Below are positions 1 through 4,622 of a stretch of 9,239 nt of DNA, piece after piece. A program made the translations under genes and the position numbers. The notes beneath the pieces were generated by a model. That model saw only the letters and a list, made by a program, of their open reading frames with translations. It was not told where the DNA came from and searched no databases. Source of the DNA: Patescibacteria group bacterium. GTDB lineage: Bacteria > Patescibacteriota > Minisyncoccia > Phycocordibacterales > JANLHH01. Numbering within the stretch: the first letter of the stretch is position 1; every line of letters begins with the position of its first letter. Location of the stretch: positions 1 through 9,239 of the forward strand of contig JANLHH010000028.1 in NCBI GenBank assembly GCA_024654605.1, given 5' to 3'.

Positions 1-531
1 CAATGCGATGATCATCGCAAATATCCAGATTGACCATCGAGTCACGCCGCCCAAGAAATGAGCGTGTGCCAAGTCAGCTGCTTTCGCAGACCCGACCACC
101 ACCTTTTGCATTGCATCTGCGATCACTGCCGCAACAAGCAAAATAAGTGCCGCAACGATAACGTTAGGAAGGTATCCTAATACAACCTGCTGCAAGAAAA
201 TATTGACTTGAGAGAGGCCGAGCACATCAAATGCCGCTACCAAAAATGCGATAATGAAGAACCATCGTACCAATCCGCCGATAAATGCGCCCGAGTTAAG
301 ACGGAATCCCGCCTTAGCCAGTACATCACTAGCACCGGCGCTCTCAAGAGCGCGATCAACGCGCAACGCGGTAATCAATTGAGCAACGAGCCGTCCCAAT
401 ACTGAACCAACCACCCATCCTAAGATGAAGATGACTAGCGCAACAACGAGGTTAGGCACGAACGCAATGATACCAATCCAAAGGTCTTGGAACGACTGAG
501 TTAATATCTCGCTCCATGTTTGCAATAACAT
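1..531 (-). CDS. Conserved-TM-helix (mechanosensitive-channel-like) membrane protein, N-terminal part
   Basis: The frame is open from the ATG at 529-531 to the left edge, so the gene is cut at its 3' end; 177 residues are visible. An in-frame TAA lies seven codons upstream of this ATG, making it the first possible Met. The protein begins MLLQTWSEIL and has hydrophobic segments at about 21-45, 85-105 and 117-140, with a fourth starting near 165. Between them are short amphipathic pieces, including an RVDRALESAG stretch and a G-LVRWFFIIAFL segment. This is the layout of the conserved TM helix family related to small mechanosensitive channels, which is common in Parcubacteria. The pore-lining and any cytoplasmic beta domain would lie outside the window, so gating or conductance cannot be judged. 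It has no clear Shine-Dalgarno; a promoter lies about 90 nt upstream. Family assignment is from memory of similar proteins; membrane nature is directly visible. Confidence 0.8.
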   Translation of the reverse strand, partial: MLLQTWSEILTQSFQDLWIGIIAFVPNLVVALVIFILGWVVGSVLGRLVAQLITALRVDRALESAGASDVLAKAGFRLNSGAFIGGLVRWFFIIAFLVAAFDVLGLSQVNIFLQQVVLGYLPNVIVAALILLVAAVIADAMQKVVVGSAKAADLAHAHFLGGVTRWSIWIFAMIIAL

Positions 532-620
532 AATGAAAATTATTTCTATAAATTAATTACACTGATAAAGTTATTATGCATAACAACCTTAAAAATTCGA
601 CCTCTTAAAGCTGTTCTCTC

Positions 621-626
621 ATTATA
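621..626 (-). promoter_or_regulatory. Extended -10 promoter for the channel-like gene
   Basis: The minus strand reads TGA-TATAAT-G, a perfect -10 hexamer with the TGN extension. There is no good -35 hexamer at 17 nt. Predicted start is near 614, giving a leader of about 83 nt before the ATG at 531. The leader contains the perfect 10-bp palindrome TTATGCATAA at 574-583. A TTATCCACA nonamer sits 30 nt upstream of the -10. Confidence 0.6.
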
Positions 627-655
627 TCATTATTCGTAGGGTGTTTTTCCTTTTC

Positions 656-664
656 TGTGGATAA
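656..664 (-). promoter_or_regulatory. DnaA-box-like nonamer TTATCCACA (site 1)
   Basis: Exact TTATCCACA on the minus strand, between the winged-helix gene and the channel-like gene, 30 nt upstream of the -10 at 621-626. Confidence 0.55.
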
Positions 665-692
665 CGACAATGAGTGTCCGGGGTAGTCTTGA

Positions 693-1307
693 CTAAAGTC
701 CTATCTTATCAATCAGCTTCTCGTGAGGGTAATCCAAGATGTCGCGCACGAACTTATCATACATGCCGAGACGATAGTGGAATTCCGCGGTATCCATCGC
801 GGCATACTGCAGTTCTTTTCCCACTTCGGATTCAATAGTCTTTAAAGCATTCTCAAGCCTTTTCTTGTTGATCTGGTCACCCACCACCAATATATCAATA
901 CGACGAGAATCTTCTCCCAGAAAGATCCCCGAGAGTACCACGAGCTTGATCTTCCCCGCGGATTGAATCTTGCTGACCGCCTGTTTTTTGTTCACCAGTT
1001 CGGAGTTGAGCAATAAAATGCGCAAAGGGTACAAATATGGAAAATCAGGATTCAGGCACCATCCGCTCACTCGTTTTTTTGTCGGTTTCTTGTGGGGGGA
1101 CTTTGGTGGTATTTCTTTATAGAAGGTTCTCTTCTTCACAAACGAAACGCCGGTCAAAATAGCCATCTCGGCGCGCAGCGCGCTGGTCGGAACCTTACTG
1201 CGTAGAGAAATATCATTATTTTCAAATGTCTGGTCGGGATTGAGCAAGAACAAGCGCATAATTTTCACAAGCGCTGTACTGCTAAATAGTTTACCGAGAA
1301 TATCCAT
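693..1307 (-). CDS. Winged-helix / nucleotidyltransferase-like regulator (pseudo-NTase)
   Basis: 204 residues. Positions 1-65 look like a winged helix: helix LVKIMRLFLLNP, a second helix around 29-38, a recognition-type helix SALRAEMAILTGVSFVKKR and a basic wing (PHKKPTKKRV, 71-80). Positions 115-165 resemble a minimal nucleotidyltransferase core: SGIFLG at 126-131, then RRIDILVVGD at 135-144. In active enzymes the SDxDL motif carries two Asp; here the first is Arg136 and only Asp138 remains, so catalysis is unlikely. I remember a broad Parcubacterial family with this two-part layout, usually called transcriptional regulators. A DNA-binding or ligand-sensing role is inference. The ATG at 1307 is supported by a promoter whose -10 ends 7 nt upstream, implying a leaderless mRNA. 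No terminator is visible between its stop and the channel-like gene, so read-through is possible. Confidence 0.75.
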   Translation of the reverse strand: MDILGKLFSSTALVKIMRLFLLNPDQTFENNDISLRSKVPTSALRAEMAILTGVSFVKKRTFYKEIPPKSPHKKPTKKRVSGWCLNPDFPYLYPLRILLLNSELVNKKQAVSKIQSAGKIKLVVLSGIFLGEDSRRIDILVVGDQINKKRLENALKTIESEVGKELQYAAMDTAEFHYRLGMYDKFVRDILDYPHEKLIDKIGL

Positions 1308-1314
1308 GAGCTAC

Positions 1315-1343
1315 ATTGTACCACCGAAAGAAGGAGATTTCCA
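1315..1343 (-). promoter_or_regulatory. Promoter giving a leaderless mRNA for the winged-helix gene
   Basis: The minus strand shows TGGAAA (1338-1343), a 17-nt spacer and TACAAT (1315-1320), each 4 to 5 of 6 to consensus. The -10 is followed by GTAGCTC and then the ATG at 1307, so the expected transcription start falls on or next to the A of the start codon. It lies directly downstream of the rplL terminator. Confidence 0.65.
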
Positions 1344-1355
1344 TAAGTCATTGAG

Positions 1356-1393
1356 TACACAAAAACCCGCACCATGGTGCGGGTTTTTGTGTA
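1356..1393. terminator. Bidirectional intrinsic terminator downstream of rplL
   Basis: A 38-bp perfect inverted repeat centred between 1374 and 1375: GC-rich stem CCCGCACC/GGTGCGGG with A5 before and T5 after, and a CATG tip. On the minus strand it ends the rplJ-rplL transcript 23 nt after the rplL stop codon. The flanking A/T tracts also make it functional on the plus strand in principle, but no plus-strand gene is seen. Confidence 0.93.
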
Positions 1394-1415
1394 TCTGTCG
1401 TTCTATATATACGTA

Positions 1416-1859
1416 TTACTTCAATGTTATCTTCCCTCCTGCCGTCTCAATCTTCGCTTTCAGTTCTTCCGCCTCTGCTTTCTTTACTCCTTCCTTGAGT
1501 ACCGCAGGAGCAGCATCTACCATATCCTTTGCCTCCTTGAGTCCCAATCCGAGAATCTCTTTCACTGCCTTAATGACCGCGATCTTTTGGTCGCCGGCGC
1601 TCGTAAGCTCAACAGTAAAGGTGCTTTGCGCCGCTTCCCCGCTCTCCGCTCCGGCGCCCGGTGCAGCCGCAACGGCAACTGCCGCCGCGGAAACGCCAAA
1701 CTTTTTCTCAAGAAGCTTCACGAGCTCATGGAGATCAAGTACGCTCATTTCATCAATCGCTTTCACCAGTTCCTTAAACTTTGAGGGAATCGTTACCTCT
1801 TCTCCGGACTCCTTTTTTTGCTCTTCTGCTCCCGCTTGTATCTCTTTTTCGTCTGACAT
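1416..1859 (-). CDS. rplL: 50S ribosomal protein bL12 (L7/L12)
   Basis: 147 residues. The protein forms the mobile ribosomal stalk, binding the L10 C-terminus as dimers and recruiting GTPase translation factors. Residues about 28-56 match the dimerisation domain (KELVKAIDEMSVLDLHELVK), 57-78 form an Ala/Gly-rich hinge, and 79-147 are the factor-binding domain with the conserved run IKAVKEILGLGLKEAKDMV and AP-LKEGVKKAEAEELK. It is about 25 residues longer than the E. coli protein because of an acidic, Lys/Glu-rich N-terminal tail (1-24). The ATG at 1859 is 32 nt after the rplJ stop and has only A/T-rich sequence before it, with no Shine-Dalgarno. It is co-transcribed with rplJ and ends at the palindromic terminator; rpoB does not follow as it does in most bacteria. 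Confidence 0.97.
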   Translation of the reverse strand: MSDEKEIQAGAEEQKKESGEEVTIPSKFKELVKAIDEMSVLDLHELVKLLEKKFGVSAAAVAVAAAPGAGAESGEAAQSTFTVELTSAGDQKIAVIKAVKEILGLGLKEAKDMVDAAPAVLKEGVKKAEAEELKAKIETAGGKITLK

Positions 1860-1891
1860 AATTTTTTAATAGTTACTTTTTGTTAAATTAC

Positions 1892-2383
1892 TTACCCTTC
1901 ACGCTTCTCTGCAATTTGATCCAAAGCTCTCACGAAACCGAGTATTGGACTGTTGATGAGGTTAACAAACTGCCCGCGCAATACCTGAAGCGACGGAATG
2001 GATGCGATAACGGTCATCTCTTCCTGATTTTTATATGTTCCTTCAAAAATGCCGCCGATGATTGAGATGTTCTTTTTGTGCTTTTTTTGGAATTCATATA
2101 CTCCGCGCGCAGGGGCAATAAGATCTTTCCCATAAGCAAGCGCCACTTCGCCCTTGAGAGCAGGCCTCTCGCCTGTGATACCCGCTGCATCAAGCACGCG
2201 CCCAATGAGAGTCTTTTTTGCCACCGTGTACCCGATACCCTCCGCCGTTAATTTCTTGCGCAAGTTCGTAGTGTCCGCCACGGAAAGTCCGTGGAAATTG
2301 ACAAATACCACCGAGAGAGCGCCGGAAACCGCATCAGTGACTTTCTCTACAATTGCTCTTTTTTTGTCTTTACTGATTGCCAT
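1892..2383 (-). CDS. rplJ: 50S ribosomal protein uL10
   Basis: 163 residues, a normal length for L10. It anchors the L12 dimers and, with uL11, forms the stalk base. Family hallmarks are the start MAISKDKKRAIVEKV, the VVFVNFHGLSVADTTNLRKKL strand-helix that contacts 23S rRNA, VAKKTLIGRVL, and the LKGEVALAYGKD segment. The C-terminal helix (about 135-160: LRGQFVNLINSPILGFVRALDQ) is the L12-binding part. The start ATG lacks a Shine-Dalgarno; the preceding sequence is nearly all A/T. A structured L10-type leader precedes it, indicating autogenous control. rplK and rplA are absent upstream; a DksA-like gene and a terminator stand there instead. Some Parcubacteria lack uL1, which would fit, but absence from this window does not prove absence from the genome. 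Confidence 0.97.
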   Translation of the reverse strand: MAISKDKKRAIVEKVTDAVSGALSVVFVNFHGLSVADTTNLRKKLTAEGIGYTVAKKTLIGRVLDAAGITGERPALKGEVALAYGKDLIAPARGVYEFQKKHKKNISIIGGIFEGTYKNQEEMTVIASIPSLQVLRGQFVNLINSPILGFVRALDQIAEKREG

Positions 2384-2560
2384 ATATATTATTTATATTA
2401 TTCGACCTTCATTAATGAATCGTGCTCGCTTTGTTCTTGCAAACAAAAAACGGCACAAGCCGCTGAGACAAAAACCTCTCTTCCCTAGGTTTAAGTATTA
2501 TCCTCGGCAGGGTTCTTTTTAATCCCGCAAACACGGGACCCTGCTGTCTCGGGCCTATAC
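2384..2560 (-). promoter_or_regulatory. L10 (rplJ) mRNA leader with regulatory structure
   Basis: The minus-strand RNA from about 2560 carries the pattern of L10 leaders: an AGACAGCAGGG strand and, 26 nt later, CCCTGCCGAGG. The stem GCAGGG/CCCTGC is 2507-2512 with 2539-2544. It encloses a second hairpin TCCCG/CGGGA (2523-2527 with 2534-2538), and GTAT/ATAC (2495-2498, 2557-2560) closes the base. In other bacteria L10(L12)4 binds this kinked element to repress the operon. The rest of the leader has a small terminator-like hairpin (2445-2464) and a perfect palindrome TTCATTAATGAA at 2408-2419. Recognition is by remembered consensus, not by a covariance search. Confidence 0.85.
2445..2464 (-). 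terminator. Possible attenuator in the rplJ leader
   Basis: On the minus strand AGCGGC-TTGT-GCCGTT forms a 6-bp stem including one G-U pair, followed by a T run. It lies between the L10-binding core and the rplJ start codon, where Bacillus subtilis has an L10-controlled attenuator. The stem is short, so its strength is uncertain. Confidence 0.5.
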
Positions 2561-2566
2561 TTCACC

Positions 2567-2594
2567 ATAGTACGCATATTTTCATATAAGTCAA
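2567..2594 (-). promoter_or_regulatory. Promoter of the rplJ-rplL operon
   Basis: The minus strand has TTGACT (2589-2594, 5 of 6 to consensus), a 16-nt spacer and TACTAT (2567-2572, 4 of 6). The expected start near 2560 coincides with the first base pairs of the L10 leader structure, which supports both calls. Confidence 0.7.
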
Positions 2595-2597
2595 CAA

Positions 2598-2627
2598 TAA
2601 AAAAAGCGGGATCCAAAGATCCCGCTT
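2598..2627 (-). terminator. Intrinsic terminator of the DksA-like gene
   Basis: The minus strand reads AAGCGGGATC-TTTG-GATCCCGCTT, a perfect 10-bp stem, followed by a T7 tract (2599-2605) then ATTG. It separates the DksA-like transcript from the rplJ promoter, whose -35 lies only a few bases further on. Confidence 0.93.
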
Positions 2628-2636
2628 GTACTAACA

Positions 2637-2749
2637 CCGGTAATGAAACCGGCCCCACCCCACAGATGCCCCCCAGAGGACACCTGTAAGATTTCTACGA
2701 AACAATTGGGAATGCTCTGGAGGTCGTGCTAAAGCACACTCTCCCAATT
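2637..2749 (-). other. Structured, G-rich 3' region after the DksA-like gene
   Basis: Three structures lie between the stop codon and the terminator. First, an 8-bp stem AATTGGGA/TCCCAATT (2704-2711, 2742-2749) that includes part of the stop codon and encloses the hairpin GTGC-TTTA-GCAC (2726-2737). Second, a G-rich run on the minus strand (2653-2674) with tracts of 6, 4 and 4 G. Third, a hairpin CCGGT/ACCGG (2637-2652). No coding potential is evident. Function unknown. Confidence 0.5.
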
Positions 2750-3155
2750 ATTGCATAGGCATGAACGCACGATGTCCCGGAGCGTGTCCGAAGTCTCTTC
2801 TGTCCTCTTTCTCTCCTTTGCTTTTGCAGGTGATACAGTGATGTGTCGTCGGCTGGGCCAATAAACGATCGAAGGGGATATCGCCCCCGCAATCATCACA
2901 TAACCCATCGAAGCCGTTCTTCAGGTCGTTCCACCGTCTGGTGAGCTTCTTCAGACACTCGGTGACTCGAGTGATGGTACGAGAGACTGAAATGAGCCCT
3001 TCGTGTGTCGTCGCCGCGTCGTCGGGTGTTTCCACTGCTTGTCGTGTTTCATCACTGTTGATCTGTCTTCTGAGTGAAGAGAGTAGATCTTTGTGATCTT
3101 CCATTTCTTTCTCGATCTCTTTCATCAACTGCACCCTTTGAGCTTTTGTAAGCAT
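2748..3155 (-). CDS. TraR/DksA-family zinc-finger protein
   Basis: 135 residues from the preferred start. Residues 1-80 are mostly helical and charged, as in the coiled coil of DksA that enters the RNA polymerase secondary channel. The turn contains VETPDDAATTHEG (41-53), with acidic residues where DksA keeps its tip Asp pair. Residues 86-110 form a four-cysteine zinc finger, CDDC then 17 residues then CITC. The tail (111-135) is basic, then hydrophobic. Family proteins modulate transcription initiation, often with ppGpp; whether this one responds to ppGpp is not visible. The start at 3153-3155 is chosen because GGGAG lies 8 nt upstream, the clearest Shine-Dalgarno in the window. In-frame ATGs at 3191 and 3179 would add 12 or 8 residues (MFSSMETLGVRQ) but lack such a site. 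The gene has its own promoter and terminator. Confidence 0.88.
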   Translation of the reverse strand: MLTKAQRVQLMKEIEKEMEDHKDLLSSLRRQINSDETRQAVETPDDAATTHEGLISVSRTITRVTECLKKLTRRWNDLKNGFDGLCDDCGGDIPFDRLLAQPTTHHCITCKSKGEKEDRRDFGHAPGHRAFMPMQ

Positions 3156-3277
3156 TTGTCGTACTCCCAGTGTTTCCATGCTAGAGAACAATATTCAGTT
3201 TTTAGCTACCCCTTTCGCACTTTTTGGCTTTATTTCTCCCAAAAACAAAAAAAGGCAACCAAAAACCACCGAGAATG

Positions 3278-3307
3278 ATTATACAGAGAAAAAGGATGAT
3301 TCGTCAA
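3278..3307 (-). promoter_or_regulatory. Promoter of the DksA-like gene
   Basis: The minus strand has TTGACG (3302-3307, 5 of 6), an 18-nt spacer and a perfect TATAAT (3278-3283). Predicted start is near 3271, giving a leader of about 115 nt, which contains a T7 run near 3250 but no convincing hairpin. A TTATCCACA nonamer is 47 nt upstream of the -10. Confidence 0.75.
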
Positions 3308-3329
3308 TACCTTGTTTCAACCGCACGTA

Positions 3330-3338
3330 TGTGGATAA
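3330..3338 (-). promoter_or_regulatory. DnaA-box-like nonamer TTATCCACA (site 2)
   Basis: Exact TTATCCACA on the minus strand, 47 nt upstream of the -10 of the DksA-like gene and just after the stop of the small membrane gene. Confidence 0.55.
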
Positions 3339-3352
3339 ATATACGAGCAATT

Positions 3353-3502
3353 TCACTCTGCACTATAGAAAACAGTAGCGGAAGACTCTTCATTATCAAC
3401 ATCACGAAAGTCCGTGACGAGTAAACCCAAAAGCCCTATGAGTACCAGACTGATAAAACCAAACGTGAATTTAAAAAATTGACGATTGAAGAGACCTTTC
3501 AT
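3353..3502 (-). CDS. Small single-pass membrane protein (49 aa)
   Basis: I do not recognise a family. The 49 residues begin MKGLFNRQFFK, with a positively charged N-terminus, then a hydrophobic segment at about 12-30 (FTFGFISLVLIGLLGLLVT). An acidic tail DFRDVDNEESS follows, ending FYSAE and a TGA stop. By the positive-inside rule the N-terminus would be cytoplasmic and the acidic tail outside. The frame extends up to an ATG at 3547, but a perfect extended -10 (TGA-TATAAT) at 3510-3515 overlaps the ATG at 3511 and lies exactly 7 nt before the ATG at 3502. That makes 3502 the likely leaderless start. It sits between the TPR membrane protein and the DksA-like gene, 100 nt after the TPR stop. 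It could be a chance frame, but promoter and helix together argue for a real gene. Confidence 0.55.
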   Translation of the reverse strand: MKGLFNRQFFKFTFGFISLVLIGLLGLLVTDFRDVDNEESSATVFYSAE

Positions 3503-3509
3503 TTTTTTC

Positions 3510-3515
3510 ATTATA
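3510..3515 (-). promoter_or_regulatory. Extended -10 promoter, leaderless, for the small membrane gene
   Basis: The minus strand reads TGA-TATAAT-GAAAAAA-ATG: a consensus extended -10 with 7 nt to the ATG at 3502. No clear -35 is present, which extended -10 promoters can lack. A TTATCCACA nonamer lies 48 nt upstream. Confidence 0.6.
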
Positions 3516-3562
3516 TCACAGCTATGAAAACTATATCTCCCCAACAAAGGTCGTATCTTTAC

Positions 3563-3571
3563 TGTGGATAA
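3563..3571 (-). promoter_or_regulatory. DnaA-box-like nonamer TTATCCACA (site 3)
   Basis: Exact TTATCCACA on the minus strand, 48 nt upstream of the extended -10 of the small membrane gene and just after the TPR stop. Confidence 0.55.
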
Positions 3572-3602
3572 CTCTTCCCGTTAGGGATAGCGTTGGTGTG
3601 GA

Positions 3603-4403
3603 CTAGAGGGTGTCCAATTCAGATTTGAGTGATTCTGCTAAAGCGGTGTTGCCTGCCTTTTCGGCCTCTGTGATGGCCATTTTGTAGTATTTTTTGGCTT
3701 CTTCCGTCTTTCCGGTACCTTTGTAGTATTGCGCCAGTGTAATGAGTAAATCTATGTTATTAGGACTCTTTTTAAGGCCTTCTAAGAGGGTGTCATCCGC
3801 CAAATGGGCCTTTTCAGTATATGAGAGTGTGTAAAGCTCAAATAGAGAATGATACGCTTGGACAAAAGAGGGGTCGCTTACTATCGCCTGTTGAAAATTC
3901 TTCTCTGCTTTCACAAAGTCCTTCAGATAATATTGATACAGATCTCCCAAGTTATTCCAGGGAACATAGCTCCCAGGTAGAAGAAGAGTCGCATATTCCC
4001 AAGCTTCCCGCGCCCCTTCATAGTCTCCGCTTTGTTTTCTATAACTTCCCAAATCAAGCCATGCATCAAAGCGCGAGCTGTCGCTCTTGAGAATATCAGT
4101 AAGGCGCTTGACGTTGTCAGTAATGATTTTCTTTGCTTCTAGGGGAATATCTCCAGTAAATGTGAGCGGTCGATTAAGACTTGGGGCTGAAATTTTTGCT
4201 TTTTCTGTCGGAATTTTCTCGATTGTATATAACGGCTCAGTGTTTGTAGTCGTGCTCGTTCCCACGGGGTTTGATGTTGTTTCCCCCGATATTTCTTCTT
4301 CTGAAGAAGGATTGCTGTTAAAAGTATTGTTGTAGAGGTAGTAGCCCGACACAGCAACGATAGCCGCAAGAATAATGTTTACTATTGTCTGTTTATTATT
4401 CAT
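3603..4403 (-). CDS. Membrane-anchored TPR protein
   Basis: 266 residues from the preferred start. Residues 1-24 (MNNKQTIVNIILAAIVAVSGYYLY) are a signal-anchor-like helix. Residues 25-85 are a Ser/Thr/Glu-rich linker likely outside the membrane. Four tetratricopeptide repeats follow at about 111-144 (AWLDLGSYRKQSGDYEGAREAW), 146-180 (NLGDLYQYY then AEKNFQQAIVSDP), 181-215 (degenerate, LLEGLKKSPNN) and 216-249 (TLAQYYKGTGKTEEAKKYYK). TPRs bind partner proteins; no catalytic domain is present, so this is probably a scaffold or assembly factor at the cell surface. The partner is unknown; the adjacent surface protein gene is one candidate by position only. An ATG at 4415 gives four more residues, but it overlaps the -10 box and could not be transcribed from that promoter, so 4403 is preferred. 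Confidence 0.85.
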   Translation of the reverse strand: MNNKQTIVNIILAAIVAVSGYYLYNNTFNSNPSSEEEISGETTSNPVGTSTTTNTEPLYTIEKIPTEKAKISAPSLNRPLTFTGDIPLEAKKIITDNVKRLTDILKSDSSRFDAWLDLGSYRKQSGDYEGAREAWEYATLLLPGSYVPWNNLGDLYQYYLKDFVKAEKNFQQAIVSDPSFVQAYHSLFELYTLSYTEKAHLADDTLLEGLKKSPNNIDLLITLAQYYKGTGKTEEAKKYYKMAITEAEKAGNTALAESLKSELDTL

Positions 4404-4413
4404 ATTGAAATAC

Positions 4414-4442
4414 ATTGTACCTGAAAAATATTCTCATGGCAA
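4414..4442 (-). promoter_or_regulatory. Promoter of the TPR gene
   Basis: The minus strand has TTGCCA (4437-4442, 5 of 6), a 17-nt spacer and TACAAT (4414-4419, 5 of 6). The -10 ends 10 nt before the ATG at 4403, so the 5' untranslated region would be only a few nucleotides. The -35 begins inside the T tract of the terminator at 4441-4472. Confidence 0.75.
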
Positions 4443-4472
4443 AAACCCGATCTCGCGTGAGACCGGGTTTTT
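4441..4472. terminator. Bidirectional terminator upstream of the TPR gene
   Basis: AAAAACCCG (4441-4449) pairs with CGGGTTTTT (4464-4472), with an inner stem TCTC-GCGT-GAGA. On the minus strand it is a second stop behind the surface-protein gene; its last T residues also belong to the TPR promoter -35. Confidence 0.85.
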
Positions 4473-4503
4473 ACATATCTCGTCTGGGCGAGGCTAGTTT
4501 ATT

Positions 4504-4528
4504 CATATCAAGGCCCGGCCTTGATATG
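4504..4528. repeat. 25-nt inverted repeat between two terminators
   Basis: CATATCAAGGC (4504-4514) is the exact complement of GCCTTGATATG (4518-4528) with a 3-nt centre. No T tract follows on either strand, so it does not look like a terminator. A smaller hairpin CTCG/CGAG lies beside it at about 4479-4493. Role unknown. Confidence 0.75.
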
Positions 4529-4543
4529 GCAATTCAGGCAAAC

Positions 4544-4579
4544 AAAAAACCCCGATCTCTTTCGAGAAAGGGGTTTTTT
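4544..4579 (-). terminator. Main terminator of the surface-protein gene
   Basis: A6CCCC (4544-4553) pairs with GGGGT6 (4570-4579), with an inner TCTC-TTTC-GAGA stem. On the minus strand it lies about 45 nt after the stop codon and ends in a T6 tract. Its core resembles the terminator at 4441-4472. Between it and the stop is another perfect hairpin, CTTTTCTAAC/GTTAGAAAAG (4587-4596, 4601-4610), which may protect the mRNA 3' end. Confidence 0.92.
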
Positions 4580-4622
4580 GCTAACCCTTTTCTAACCTAA
4601 GTTAGAAAAGCACAAGTGGTTA

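Noticed and set aside
1240..1869. Long plus-strand open frame of 209 codons
   Set aside because: It lies antisense to rplL and the start of the winged-helix gene; its Ser/Ala-rich composition is the mirror of the L12 hinge and the frame spans the terminator palindrome.
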